A stretch of DNA of 64,000 nt from CAMCXE01 sp036520615 (GTDB lineage Bacteria; Pseudomonadota; Gammaproteobacteria; Pseudomonadales; Cellvibrionaceae): positions 1-64,000 of the forward strand of contig DATDJI010000023.1 in NCBI GenBank assembly GCA_036520615.1, in the 5' to 3' direction. This document shows positions 27,739-37,162 of the stretch, one piece after another. The position numbers and the translations under genes are program-made. Position 1 is the stretch's first letter. The number at the start of each line of letters is the position of its first letter. The notes under the pieces were generated by a model. The model worked only from the letters and a program-made list of their open reading frames with translations, searched no databases and was not told the DNA's origin.

Positions 27739-29376
27739 TTAATTAGGGCGGCTGCTATTTATTCCCAAACCCGTTTGAGCGCGTAAATTTTGCTCATCAA
27801 ACAAAGCCTTTTCTTTAGTCGCTTGCGCAGATTTATCCGTTATAGAAACAATCCAGCACATAAAAAACGCCAAGGAAACCGAGAACAGCGCAGGGTTTTT
27901 AATAGGGATAATTGCTTCTTTATTGCCTAATGCATCTACCCATACGGTTGGACCAATAATCACCAGTACCAACGCGAGCACTAAGCCGCAACCGCCACCC
28001 CAAAGAGCGCCACGAGTGGTAAGCCCCTTCCAGTACATGCTCAATAACAATATCGGGAAGTTGGCGCTGGCCGCCACACAGAAAGCCAAGCCCACCATGA
28101 AGGCCACGTTCTGCTTCTCGAAAATAATGCCCAAACCAACAGCCATAATGCCTAAGCCTATGGTTGCAATTTTAGAGGCGAGCATTTCTTTTTTGTCATT
28201 TGGCACACCTTTTAGGAACACTTTCGCGTAAAGGTCGTGACAAATAGCCGTTGAACCTGCCAACGTCAAACCCGCCACAACAGCCAAAATAGTCGCGAAG
28301 GCTACTGCAGAGATAAAGCCCATTAACCATTCACCGCCAAGTGCATTCGATAAATGTATCGCAACCATATTTGTACCACCGACTAAAGCTCCATCTTTAA
28401 AGAATTCAGGGTGCTGTACAAGCAATACAATCGCGCCAAAGCCGATAATAAATGTCAGAATATAAAAATAGCCGATAAACCCAGTTGCATAGACTACTGA
28501 TTTACGTGCATTTATCGCATCGCGCACGGTAAAAAAGCGCATTAAAATGTGCGGCAAGCCAGCAGTACCAAACATCAATGCGACACCCAGCGATATTGCA
28601 GAAATTACTGATACAGGAGTGCTGACCAAAGCGCTTGGCCCCATAATTGCGGCAGCTTTTTTATGTACACCTACAGCTGAGGAAAATAATTGCTCGAAAC
28701 TAAAACCAAATTGCATCATGACCAAAAACGCCATTAATGATGCACCGCTGAGCAATAAAACCGCTTTGATTAATTGCACCCAAGTGGTAGCTAACATACC
28801 GCCGAATACAACATACAGCGTCATTAACACACCGACAGTTACAACTGCCACCCAATAGGGCAAGCCAAATAACAACTCAATTAATTTACCCGCTCCCACC
28901 ATTTGTGCAATTAAATAAAAGGCTACGGTTATTAACGAACCACTGGCGGCGAGAATACGGATCGGTGATTGCTGTAAACGAAATGATGCTACATCTGCAA
29001 ATGTATAGCGTCCCAGATTACGTAACGGCTCGGCGATGAGTAATAACACCAGCGGCCAGCCTACTAAAAAGCCGATAGCATAAATAAGGCCGTCATAGCC
29101 GGAGCCATAAACCAGACCTGCAATACCTAAGAACGAAGCTGCGGACATGTAGTCGCCAGCAATGGCTAAGCCATTTTGAAAACCGGTAATCCCGCCACCT
29201 GCAGTATAAAAATCGGCGGAACTGCGCGTGCGGCTTTTAGCCCAGTAGGTAATACCCAAAGTTATAGCCACAAAAACCACAAACAAAATGATCGCGACAT
29301 TGTGGCTGGGTGCTTCCGCGTCCGCATAGGCAAACAACGGCATTAAACTAAAAATTAAAGCTAGAAATAACTTCAT
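27739..29376 (-). CDS. actP: Cation/acetate symporter ActP
   Basis: A sodium:solute symporter family permease for acetate (and possibly glycolate or pyruvate) uptake. The 545-residue protein has a cleavable-looking N-terminus followed by about 13 membrane helices. ADFYTAGGGITGFQNGLAIAGDYMSAASFLG is the family's first sodium-site region. It overlaps yjcH by 4 nt. acs, often upstream in enterics, is not nearby. Confidence 0.93.
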   Translation of the reverse strand: MKLFLALIFSLMPLFAYADAEAPSHNVAIILFVVFVAITLGITYWAKSRTRSSADFYTAGGGITGFQNGLAIAGDYMSAASFLGIAGLVYGSGYDGLIYAIGFLVGWPLVLLLIAEPLRNLGRYTFADVASFRLQQSPIRILAASGSLITVAFYLIAQMVGAGKLIELLFGLPYWVAVVTVGVLMTLYVVFGGMLATTWVQLIKAVLLLSGASLMAFLVMMQFGFSFEQLFSSAVGVHKKAAAIMGPSALVSTPVSVISAISLGVALMFGTAGLPHILMRFFTVRDAINARKSVVYATGFIGYFYILTFIIGFGAIVLLVQHPEFFKDGALVGGTNMVAIHLSNALGGEWLMGFISAVAFATILAVVAGLTLAGSTAICHDLYAKVFLKGVPNDKKEMLASKIATIGLGIMAVGLGIIFEKQNVAFMVGLAFCVAASANFPILLLSMYWKGLTTRGALWGGGCGLVLALVLVIIGPTVWVDALGNKEAIIPIKNPALFSVSLAFFMCWIVSITDKSAQATKEKALFDEQNLRAQTGLGINSSRPN

Positions 29377-29696
29377 GGCGCTACCTGCTCTTTTAATTGC
29401 TTCAATATTGGCTCTATATATTTATTCGCGTAATAAACATAAATTGAGGTGATGATTAAACAGCCGATAATGACAGCAAATCCTAAGACAATAGCCCATG
29501 AAGTAACTGTACCTTCAACGAGCGGTTGACCTAATTCTTTTGGAAAGAAGGCTCCCGCTAGAATTAAACCGTAATAGGAAAGTAAGCCCGCAACAGTTAG
29601 TGGCCTTATTATTTTTCTGCGGGTTTTTAACAACTGAATGTAGAGCGGGTGCTCCATGATTGTGGACGAGTTTGGCGACTCCGATGATGGCAACAT
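29373..29696 (-). CDS. yjcH: DUF485 membrane protein YjcH
   Basis: A small inner-membrane protein with two hydrophobic helices (about 38-56 and 65-90), of the DUF485 family that accompanies actP almost everywhere. The start at 29696 has GAGGG 4 nt upstream. A shorter start at MEHPLY (29654) aligns better with homologues but lacks a ribosome-binding site. It overlaps actP by 4 nt, so the two are coupled. Function is probably in symporter assembly or modulation, inferred from linkage. Confidence 0.9.
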   Translation of the reverse strand: MLPSSESPNSSTIMEHPLYIQLLKTRRKIIRPLTVAGLLSYYGLILAGAFFPKELGQPLVEGTVTSWAIVLGFAVIIGCLIITSIYVYYANKYIEPILKQLKEQVAP

Positions 29697-30508
29697 AAAA
29701 CCCTCAGGGGCTAGGATGTGAATGGGGATACGATGTGTAGGGACACCGCATTTAGCAGCTTACACGTTAAGTTTTAGTCTGTCAGCAGACCTTATTCGCA
29801 AAACACATCTCCACATACCCGAGTATGCAATCTGCTACCTAATCTTGCGTTCATCTGTTGCGCTGGGCTTCACGCCGAGCATTACACACAGTAACCGGTG
29901 CAACAAAAATACTTCAGTATTCGGCAAAAAAATGTATTTTTAAAACCCGCTAAAAGTCTTTTCAACCATAAATATTCGCTATGTGCATAGGTCTACAGGT
30001 ATGCAACTGGCGAGCGAGCAATTTTTAAGCGTCAATTTTTTGTACAAAAACAAAATGTGTTTACGCGCTGAATATAGCTTCAGTAAAAAACTAACGAACC
30101 GCTAAAAAATGTAAGCGGCAGTTCTAACTAGACAGATTTTCATGAAATGTGCATGAATGCAGGAGGCAGAGCAACGCAAGATTGGTTGCCGAAGCACACT
30201 ACTATATGAGCAGTTTGAAAAATTTAACGGCGCAGGAACAAGCACCTTAGTTTTCATAGACACCCTAAAGCGTGAACGAAACTATTAACGCATCCTGGCA
30301 CAAACCTATTTGCGCAAAAAACGCGGGTGAAAGCTTTTTAGGAGCGACAACTCAAATAATGCAAAGGGAGAAACGAAATACAATTGGGTGTGAGCACACA
30401 CCGACCGATATTATTAGCCCGACGCTGTTTGATTTATGCATTCTTATAATTATGTGAAAAACACTGGCATCTTTTAGGCTGTCAATACACAGCCACTTAG
30501 TCAAGGCG
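29697..30508. other. 812 bp gap with repeat copy D
   Basis: Two short ORFs (73 and 61 codons) show no recognisable domain and are not called. Repeat copy D lies at 30095-30264. A partial similarity to the right half of the repeat (GGCGAGCGAGCAATTTTTAAGCGTCAA) at about 30011-30037 may be another worn fragment. cvpA and purF, which often follow dedD, are absent here. Confidence 0.5.
30095..30264. repeat. MITE-like repeat, copy D (short class, worn)
   Basis: About 170 bp, the most diverged copy. The core AATGCAGGAGGCAGAGCAACGCAAG (30156-30180) and GGTTGCCGA match copies B and E. The ends, CGAACCGCTAAAAAATG and the complement of GTCTATGAAAACTAA, are only weakly inverted. Confidence 0.6.
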
Positions 30509-31156
30509 TTAATTATTGGGTGTATATGGTAAGACTAAAACATTTAATTTAAATAATTCGTCTATGCGTTTTTTTTGGTCAAGCGCAGTTGCCTTGTCAA
30601 ACTTAGGCCCGACAAAAACCCTTATAACCGGCCCTTTCGGAGAATTTAATTCGCGTGTGTATGCATTAAATCCTTTTGCGGCTAAATCTTCGCGCAGTTT
30701 TTTTGCCTGCGCGGCGGTTTTGTAACTCGCCGCTTGTAATATCCAGGCTTCTGCGGAGCCGCGAGCGTTTAGTGCGGGTGGAGGCAGTACAGGCTTTATC
30801 ATTTCACTTTTAGTTAATTTAATAGCGCTTTTATTATCAGCCTTGCCTGTTAGCAATTTATCCGCTTTTGCCGCTTCAATTTTCACGATTTGAGCTGCGA
30901 TTTGGTCGGGCTTTTCCGCTAGGTTTTCCGCAGGTATTAGCATCTGCGCAGGTGGTGGTGCCATATCCGATTCAGCAACACTTGGTACAACAGGAGCATT
31001 AATAGGCGCGGCAGGAACGTTTATCGAGGGCGGAATTTGGCTGGTCGGATCAACTGGTTCCACACGATTGCGATCGAACAACACCGGCAAAAAAATTACT
31101 AGCAGTGCCAACAATACTAGTGCGCCGACAATACGCTGCTTTAAGCCATCATCCAT
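30509..31156 (-). CDS. dedD: SPOR-domain protein DedD
   Basis: A bitopic cell-division protein with a C-terminal peptidoglycan-binding SPOR domain. I start it at the ATG giving MDDGLKQRIVGAL, six nt after AGAGG. The longer frame would begin at GTG inside folC. One membrane helix is at about 9-26, then a Pro/Ala/Lys-rich linker, and SPOR at about 138-215 (AWILQAASYKTAAQAKKLRE). The ATG overlaps the folC stop region by 8 nt. folC-dedD adjacency is conserved in gammaproteobacteria. Confidence 0.91.
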   Translation of the reverse strand: MDDGLKQRIVGALVLLALLVIFLPVLFDRNRVEPVDPTSQIPPSINVPAAPINAPVVPSVAESDMAPPPAQMLIPAENLAEKPDQIAAQIVKIEAAKADKLLTGKADNKSAIKLTKSEMIKPVLPPPALNARGSAEAWILQAASYKTAAQAKKLREDLAAKGFNAYTRELNSPKGPVIRVFVGPKFDKATALDQKKRIDELFKLNVLVLPYTPNN

Positions 31157-32462
31157 CGCACACCTCTTTGGCACCCAGCGCCGTTAAGGCGGGATAGGCT
31201 GCCGCCAATGTATGAAAAGATCCACAAATTACTAAGCGCGCCTGCTCGGTGAGGCACTGAGCAAGCACGGGTTCCAATGCCTTCTGCAGATTTTCGTGTT
31301 CGGAGGTTTTCATACCCAAGGAACGAGCGTACTGCGCAAGTGCTGAAGCGCTCGCAGCTCTTGGCAAGGGCAAACCTATGGTGTGAACATACAGCGCCGA
31401 TGTAAGAGGTTTTAAACTCTCAATGATATTTTTATCAGCCATCATCCCCACAACTATGATAAAGGGCTGCGCATCCTGGGCAATATAATCTGCCAAAGCC
31501 TGCGTTGAAGCCGGATTATGCGCAACATCCAACAAGACTTGCACACCCTGGCAGGTAAAACGCTGCCAGCGGCCAATTAACCGAGTAGCACCTAAAAGCT
31601 GCGGCAAATTATCTATTTGCGTAAGCAAGCCTAAATGATCACAAGCCACTAAGGCCGCAGCGACGCTAGGCAGAGGTAATTGCAGACGCGGAACACGCAG
31701 CTGGTGCTGGGCACTTAATGATATTACCGCCCCTGAATCGTCAACGCGCCAGGAAAAGTCTCGTCCAGCCCAGAGCACACGGCAGCCAATTCGAGCGACT
31801 CCAGCTACAAGAGTTGAAGGAGGATTTTCGTCAGCACAAACCAAAAGCTTGTTGGCGCGGGCAATACCGAGTTTTTCAACAGCAATCAGCTCGCGGGTAT
31901 CGCCTAAATAGGCTTCATGATCAAGAGCGATAGAGGTGATAATGGCTACATCAGCATCGAGCAGATTGGTAGCGTCCAGGCGTCCGCCTAAACCTACTTC
32001 GATTAGCCAGACATCTAAATCCGCCTGCGCCATCAGCCAGAAAGCCGCCAGTGTGCCGAATTCAAAATAGCTCAAACTGATGTCGCCGCGCGCCCGATCT
32101 ATCGCATCAAAAGCTGCGCAAAGGGACTGATCGCTTGCTTCCACAGCATTGATGGTAATGCGCTCGTTATAACGCAATAAATGTGGCGAGTTGTAAGAGC
32201 CAATTGCCAAGCCTTGCGCCCGCAACAATGCAGCCATCGTTGCAATGCACGAGCCCTTGCCGTTCGTACCTGCGACCAACACAGTTTTAGCCTTCGGGCG
32301 TAATAGCCGTCCAGAGAGAGTTGCATCCAAACGAATTGCAACTTCACGTACGCGCTCAAGCCCTAGATCTATTGCCTTAGGGTGAAAGCTCTCTTGCCAG
32401 GCCAACCAATCGGTGAGATGAGAAAAACGCGGCGCCATGCCAATTTCCTGCCGGTTCGACAT
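31149..32462 (-). CDS. folC: Dihydrofolate synthase / folylpolyglutamate synthase
   Basis: FolC adds glutamate to dihydropteroate and to folates in the cytosol. The 437 residues have P-loop GTNGKGS (65-71), the SYNSPHLLRYNERI motif, and a Mur-ligase-like C-terminal domain (LLDVAHNPAS). The start codon overlaps the accD stop (TAATG) and the 3' end overlaps dedD, so expression is coupled along accD-folC-dedD. Confidence 0.95.
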   Translation of the reverse strand: MSNRQEIGMAPRFSHLTDWLAWQESFHPKAIDLGLERVREVAIRLDATLSGRLLRPKAKTVLVAGTNGKGSCIATMAALLRAQGLAIGSYNSPHLLRYNERITINAVEASDQSLCAAFDAIDRARGDISLSYFEFGTLAAFWLMAQADLDVWLIEVGLGGRLDATNLLDADVAIITSIALDHEAYLGDTRELIAVEKLGIARANKLLVCADENPPSTLVAGVARIGCRVLWAGRDFSWRVDDSGAVISLSAQHQLRVPRLQLPLPSVAAALVACDHLGLLTQIDNLPQLLGATRLIGRWQRFTCQGVQVLLDVAHNPASTQALADYIAQDAQPFIIVVGMMADKNIIESLKPLTSALYVHTIGLPLPRAASASALAQYARSLGMKTSEHENLQKALEPVLAQCLTEQARLVICGSFHTLAAAYPALTALGAKEVCDG

Positions 32463-33364
32463 TAAGCTGTCAAAGGCTCGTGGCGCGTAAGCTTGGCGAG
32501 CAAGCTACCCAATCGCTCAACCATATCTTTACGGTGAATAATCATGTCAATGGCGCCGTGTTCGAGCAGAAACTCAGCGCGCTGGAACCCCTTCGGCAAT
32601 TTCTGGCGAATCGTCTGCTCGATAATAGCTTGGCCAGCAAACCCTGCGCGGGCGCCTGGCTCAGCAGCATTGATATCTCCCAGCAGAGCAAGACTCGCCG
32701 ACACACCGCCATAAACCGGATCAGTCATTACTGAGATATAAGGCACACCCGCCTGTTTTAACCGCTCGATAACTGCGCTGGTTTTTGCCATTTGCATCAA
32801 GGAGATGAGCGCTTCTTGCATACGCGCTCCACCGGTGGCAGAAAAACACACCAGCGGACAGCGCTCTTTTAAAGCCACCTGGGCGGCGCGGGTAAAACGC
32901 TCCCCCACTACATAGCCCATAGAGCCGCCGTGGAACGCAAACTCAAAAGCCACCGCCACTACGGGCATACTTTTAAGGCTGCCTTTCATAGCAATAAGCG
33001 CGTCCTTCTCGCCGGTTTCTTTTTGTGCGGCAGTTAAGCGCTCTTTGTAGCGCTTAATATCTTTAAACTTTAACCGGTCAATAGGTAATACATCGGTGGC
33101 TAATTCCTCTCGGCCCTGTGGGTCGAGGAAAATATCCAAACGCCGACGAGCGCTAATACGCATGTGGTGATCGCACTTGGGGCAAACATCGAGGTTTTTT
33201 TCCAGCTCTGGGCGATATAACACGGCGTCGCACTTACCGCATTTTTTCCAAAGTCCCTCAGGTACCTTGCTCGTACCTGCACGCACAGCGCGTACAGCGG
33301 GCACAATTTTGTCTAACCAACTCATATCGTTCTCTGTATTCTCAGGTGGTGAAGGCGTGTCCAT
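32462..33364 (-). CDS. accD: Acetyl-CoA carboxylase carboxyltransferase beta subunit
   Basis: AccD with AccA transfers carboxyl from carboxybiotin to acetyl-CoA, the first step of fatty acid synthesis. The 300 residues include a zinc ribbon with Cys42, Cys45, Cys61 and Cys64 and the carboxyltransferase core (ATGGARMQEALISLMQMAKT). The ATG at 33364 overlaps the trpA stop (TAATG). An internal ATG (MSWLDK, residue 14) aligns with the E. coli start and remains possible. Confidence 0.96.
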   Translation of the reverse strand: MDTPSPPENTENDMSWLDKIVPAVRAVRAGTSKVPEGLWKKCGKCDAVLYRPELEKNLDVCPKCDHHMRISARRRLDIFLDPQGREELATDVLPIDRLKFKDIKRYKERLTAAQKETGEKDALIAMKGSLKSMPVVAVAFEFAFHGGSMGYVVGERFTRAAQVALKERCPLVCFSATGGARMQEALISLMQMAKTSAVIERLKQAGVPYISVMTDPVYGGVSASLALLGDINAAEPGARAGFAGQAIIEQTIRQKLPKGFQRAEFLLEHGAIDMIIHRKDMVERLGSLLAKLTRHEPLTA

Positions 33365-34170
33365 TAGGACAGGCTATCAAGGCCTTGGCGAATGTCGCGT
33401 ACTTTGGCGGCCAACTGGCTTAACAGGGTTTCATCACTGCTGCCTATCGCCATAAGCTCGACAAGGGCACTGCCGACAACAACACCGTCGGCAAATGCCG
33501 CTACGGCCTTGGCCGAAACGGCGTCTTTAATACCAAACCCCACCAAAACGGGGGTTTGAGTAGTACTACGAATGCCTTCTAGTTTGCTGGCAACGTCTTC
33601 TATGTCTAAATTACCCGCACCGGTTACCCCTTTTAGGGATACGTAATAAACAAATCCGGTGGCAGCGGCAGTTATCGAACGTACGCGCTCAGTTGCCGTC
33701 GTTGGAGCTACCAAATAAATAGTTTCAAGGCCAGCAGCGCGCATTTTCTGGTTAAAGTCTTCAGCTTCTTCCGGTGGTAAATCCACCGTTAACAGACCAT
33801 CTACACCAGCCTGCACGGCTGCGGTCACAAACGCTGAATAACCCATGCGCTCAACCGGATTGGCGTATCCCATTAGCACCACTGGCGTGTGTGGGTTTGT
33901 GGTACGAAAGGCGGTAACCACTTCAAGGCTGGTGCGCAAACTAGTGTTAAACGCTAGAGCCCGCTCGTGTGCTTTTTGAATCACAGGGCCTTCAGCCATA
34001 GGGTCTGAAAACGGCACGCCAAGCTCGATAATATCCGCGCCCGCCTCTACCAATGCGTGCATAGCCGAAAGCGTAAATGTAGGCTTAGGGTCACCGCAGA
34101 CAATATAGGTAGCCAGGGCTTTACGACCCTGGTTTTTCAGCGTGGCCAGGGTTTGATTAATGCGGTTCAT
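33364..34170 (-). CDS. trpA: Tryptophan synthase alpha subunit
   Basis: TrpA cleaves indole-3-glycerol phosphate to indole, which is channelled to TrpB. A 268-residue TIM barrel. Catalytic Glu49 is in IIELGVPFSDP. The position equivalent to E. coli Asp60 is Glu60 here (PMAEGP), a conservative change. The phosphate-binding loop VGFGI is present. It lies 3 nt after trpB. Confidence 0.95.
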   Translation of the reverse strand: MNRINQTLATLKNQGRKALATYIVCGDPKPTFTLSAMHALVEAGADIIELGVPFSDPMAEGPVIQKAHERALAFNTSLRTSLEVVTAFRTTNPHTPVVLMGYANPVERMGYSAFVTAAVQAGVDGLLTVDLPPEEAEDFNQKMRAAGLETIYLVAPTTATERVRSITAAATGFVYYVSLKGVTGAGNLDIEDVASKLEGIRSTTQTPVLVGFGIKDAVSAKAVAAFADGVVVGSALVELMAIGSSDETLLSQLAAKVRDIRQGLDSLS

Positions 34171-34173
34171 CGA

Positions 34174-35391
34174 TTAGACCTCTATACCGTCGAGCTTGGC
34201 CACTGTGAGAATATCTTTGTCGCCTCGGCCAGAGAGGTTGACGATAATGATCGCGTCCTCCGGTAGCGTTTTGGCGAGTTTTTCACCGTAAGCTACCGCG
34301 TGGCTGGATTCCAACGCGGGCATAATGCCTTCCGCGCGGGTCAAGCGTCTAAATCCTGCCATGGCTTCATCATCGGTAATCGCTACATATGACACGCGGC
34401 CAACGTCTTTTAACCAGGAATGTTCAGGGCCGACGCCGGGATAATCCAAGCCTGCAGACACAGAATGAGTTTCGATAATCTGGCCGTTTTCATCTTCCAT
34501 TAAATAGGTGCGGTTGCCATGCAGCACACCTGGAATACCGGCGGTGAGCGGCGCGGCATGTTTGCCGGATTCCAGCCCTAAACCACCGGCCTCAACGCCG
34601 TACATAGCAACGTTTTTATCGTTTAAAAATGGATGAAACAGGCCGATGGCATTAGAGCCGCCACCAACACATGCGACCAGGGCATCCGGCAGACGGCCGG
34701 TTTGTGCCAGGCACTGCGCCCGCGCCTCACGGCCAATAATGGATTGAAAATCGCGTACTAATTGCGGATAAGGATGCGGGCCTGCTGCCGTGCCGATTAT
34801 ATAAAACGTGCTGTCGACGTTTGTAACCCAATCGCGCATGGCTTCGTTCATCGCGTCTTTGAGGGTTTTAGAGCCGGATGTCACAGGCACCACTGTGGCA
34901 CCTAACAGTTTCATACGATACACATTGAGCGACTGCCGGCGTACATCTTCCTCGCCCATATAAACGACACACTCAAGACCTAAACGCGCGGCCACTGTAG
35001 CGGTAGCAACGCCGTGTTGGCCCGCGCCCGTCTCAGCAATCACGCGCTGCTTGCCCGTATGCTTAGCTAATAAGGCTTGGCCGATCGTGTTATTAATCTT
35101 GTGGGCGCCGGTGTGGTTAAGGTCTTCGCGCTTGAGATACAACTGAGCGCCACCCACCTTGCTGGTCCAGCTTTCAGCGAAATACAGCGGTGAAGGCCTA
35201 CCGACATAATGGGTCATGTCGCGGTCAAATTCGGCCAAAAATTTTGGGTCGTCTTTCAGGCTCTGATAAATACTCTGTAATTGATCGAGCGCGTAAATCA
35301 GCGTTTCCGATACAAAGCGACCACCGTATGGGCCGAAATGGCCGCGGGCATCAGGCACGGCGGAGAAGTCTGGAGATATAGGTGTGCTCAC
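34174..35391 (-). CDS. trpB: Tryptophan synthase beta subunit
   Basis: TrpB condenses indole with serine using pyridoxal phosphate. The 405 residues have the PLP lysine Lys98 in NHTGAHKINN and the phosphate-binding GGGSNAIG motif. It is between trpF (46 nt) and trpA (3 nt). The trpF-trpB-trpA-accD order is a common gammaproteobacterial/betaproteobacterial arrangement, separate from trpE-G-D-C. Confidence 0.97.
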   Translation of the reverse strand: MSTPISPDFSAVPDARGHFGPYGGRFVSETLIYALDQLQSIYQSLKDDPKFLAEFDRDMTHYVGRPSPLYFAESWTSKVGGAQLYLKREDLNHTGAHKINNTIGQALLAKHTGKQRVIAETGAGQHGVATATVAARLGLECVVYMGEEDVRRQSLNVYRMKLLGATVVPVTSGSKTLKDAMNEAMRDWVTNVDSTFYIIGTAAGPHPYPQLVRDFQSIIGREARAQCLAQTGRLPDALVACVGGGSNAIGLFHPFLNDKNVAMYGVEAGGLGLESGKHAAPLTAGIPGVLHGNRTYLMEDENGQIIETHSVSAGLDYPGVGPEHSWLKDVGRVSYVAITDDEAMAGFRRLTRAEGIMPALESSHAVAYGEKLAKTLPEDAIIIVNLSGRGDKDILTVAKLDGIEV

Positions 35392-35437
35392 GAGTCGATT
35401 CCGAAGTGAAAAAATAAGGAGTTGCGCGCAGCCAACA

Positions 35438-36058
35438 TCATAGCCCCCGCGCCCGTTTAATAAAGTCGTTCATTTTGCTGTGGCACTTTACGCCAGGAGC
35501 AGATTCAACACCGCCGCTGACATCAACGCCATAGGGCGAGGTTTGAGCCAGCGCATCAGCAATAGTTTCAGCAGTAAGCCCGCCCGCTAGCACCCAGGCT
35601 TTGGCGCTTGACGTAGGAGACAAAGACCAGTCGAAGGCCTCCCCAGTGCCGCCAGGAACTCCGGGTTTGTAGGTGTCTAAAAGGAACCCCTGCGCATCTG
35701 GGTATTGCTGCATTGTTGCGGCGATATCCAATCCAGGTTTCATACGCACAGCTTTAATAAACGGCCGGGCGAACGCGCTACAAAAATCGTTATGTTCATC
35801 GCCATGAAACTGCAGTAAATGGATAGGAACCTGCGCCAACACCTGGTTAACCCATTTAGCAGAAGGATTTACAAACAGGCCCACACTGGTAACAAACGGG
35901 CCGGCGGCCTCAGCGATGGCCCGAGCATTCGTCAAATCGCTCAAGTAGCGCGGGCTTTTGGTATAAAACACAAGCCCCTGGGCATCCGCCCCGAATTGCG
36001 CTAAAGCATAGGCATCTTCAACCCGAGTGATGCCACATATCTTAATTCTAACCGCCAA
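35438..36058 (-). CDS. trpF: Phosphoribosylanthranilate isomerase
   Basis: TrpF converts phosphoribosylanthranilate to CdRP. A 206-residue monofunctional TIM barrel starting VRIKICGITR with Cys8 as the catalytic residue and Asp126-region LLDTYKPGVPGGTGEAFDW. GVDVSGGVE near the end binds phosphate. It is first of trpFBA, 152 nt downstream of truA. Confidence 0.96.
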   Translation of the reverse strand: MAVRIKICGITRVEDAYALAQFGADAQGLVFYTKSPRYLSDLTNARAIAEAAGPFVTSVGLFVNPSAKWVNQVLAQVPIHLLQFHGDEHNDFCSAFARPFIKAVRMKPGLDIAATMQQYPDAQGFLLDTYKPGVPGGTGEAFDWSLSPTSSAKAWVLAGGLTAETIADALAQTSPYGVDVSGGVESAPGVKCHSKMNDFIKRARGL

Positions 36059-36210
36059 AATTGAGCCTCAAATCGGAGCCTATGAAAAGCGCTCTTAACT
36101 AGCGCAGACGTAATAAACCCGCGTGAAATCAAACAAAGGGCAGCGATATTACCAGACTTAGCTAAAAAGAAAAAAACAGGCGCGCTCAACAAAACTGCAA
36201 TTAGATGTGC

Positions 36211-37101
36211 TCAGCCGCAAGTAGCCAAGTTATTCGGTAGCAGCAAAGGCCCCTTATCCCTTTGAACAATGCCGAATTCCTCGGGATAGGCCACGGAAAC
36301 TAGGTACAACCCACCAGGCTGCGCTGTAGGTGCCGCTAATGAGCGATCGCGAGCCGCTAGCACTTCTGCGATCCAAATAGGTTCACGCATACCCCGCCCC
36401 ACTTCGATTAGGCTACCCATAATATTGCGCACCATGTGGTGTAAAAAAGCATTGGCGGTAATTTCCAACACGATCAGCTTGTTTACCAGATGCAGCTGAA
36501 TATGGGTAATCGTACGCACAGGGTTTTTAGCTTGGCACTGCACGGTGCGAAACGAGGTAAAGTCGTGCTCGCCTAAAAAATATCTACAGGCCTCTTGCAT
36601 CCTGGCCGTATCCAAGGCAAAACGCGTCCAACTAACCTGGTCGGTAAACGTTGCGCTCGGAACAGTTGCCGAGGCCAATAGGTAACGGTAGGTTCGCGCG
36701 CCAGCACTAAAGCGCGCGTGAAACGCCCAACAGACAGGCTGAGCATAGTGAACGCGAATACTGGCTGGCAAATAGCTATTCACACCCAATATCCAGGCTT
36801 TGCTGGGGCGCTCGCGCGTTGTATCAAAGTGCACGACCTGCCCTGTAGCGTGCACTCCCGCATCGGTGCGGCCTGCACAGACTACTTGAATTTCTTCACA
36901 GGCCACTTTGCTTAAAGCCGACTCTAAGCGCGCTTGTATTGTATTGGGGGAAGTTACCTGCTTGGCGAAGCCGTGGAAGTCGCGCCCTAAATATTCCACG
37001 AGCAGCACCCAACGCTGCGCGTTGCTGGGCGGGATCATACCGGGTTTAATTTCGCAGCCGGGTTTGTAGGCATCGGCGCTGGAAGACTGAGACATGATCA
37101 T
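36211..37101 (-). CDS. truA: tRNA pseudouridine(38-40) synthase
   Basis: TruA makes pseudouridine at tRNA positions 38-40. The catalytic Asp80 sits in AGRTDAGVHA. The 296-residue length includes an N-terminal extension of about 30 residues before the usual RWVLLVEYLGRDFHGF start. Internal ATGs at residues 3 and 22 leave the exact start open, and no ribosome-binding site clearly decides it. truA downstream of fimV is conserved in Pseudomonas. Confidence 0.95.
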   Translation of the reverse strand: MIMSQSSSADAYKPGCEIKPGMIPPSNAQRWVLLVEYLGRDFHGFAKQVTSPNTIQARLESALSKVACEEIQVVCAGRTDAGVHATGQVVHFDTTRERPSKAWILGVNSYLPASIRVHYAQPVCWAFHARFSAGARTYRYLLASATVPSATFTDQVSWTRFALDTARMQEACRYFLGEHDFTSFRTVQCQAKNPVRTITHIQLHLVNKLIVLEITANAFLHHMVRNIMGSLIEVGRGMREPIWIAEVLAARDRSLAAPTAQPGGLYLVSVAYPEEFGIVQRDKGPLLLPNNLATCG

Positions 37102-37111
37102 AACAAAGCAT

Positions 37112-37142
37112 AAAAAAGGCCCCGCAGCGCACTGCGAGGCCC
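37112..37142 (-). terminator. Terminator after fimV
   Basis: On the minus strand GGCCTCGCAG, loop, CTGCGGGGCC followed by six T. It lies about 20 nt past the fimV stop and just before truA, whose ATG is only 11 nt further, so truA may be expressed by read-through or from a promoter inside fimV. Confidence 0.82.
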
Positions 37143-37162
37143 TAGATGAAGGAGAAATTAAA

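Noticed and set aside
29722..30457. Short ORFs between yjcH and dedD
   Set aside because: No domain, no good ribosome-binding site, and one lies within or next to a worn repeat.
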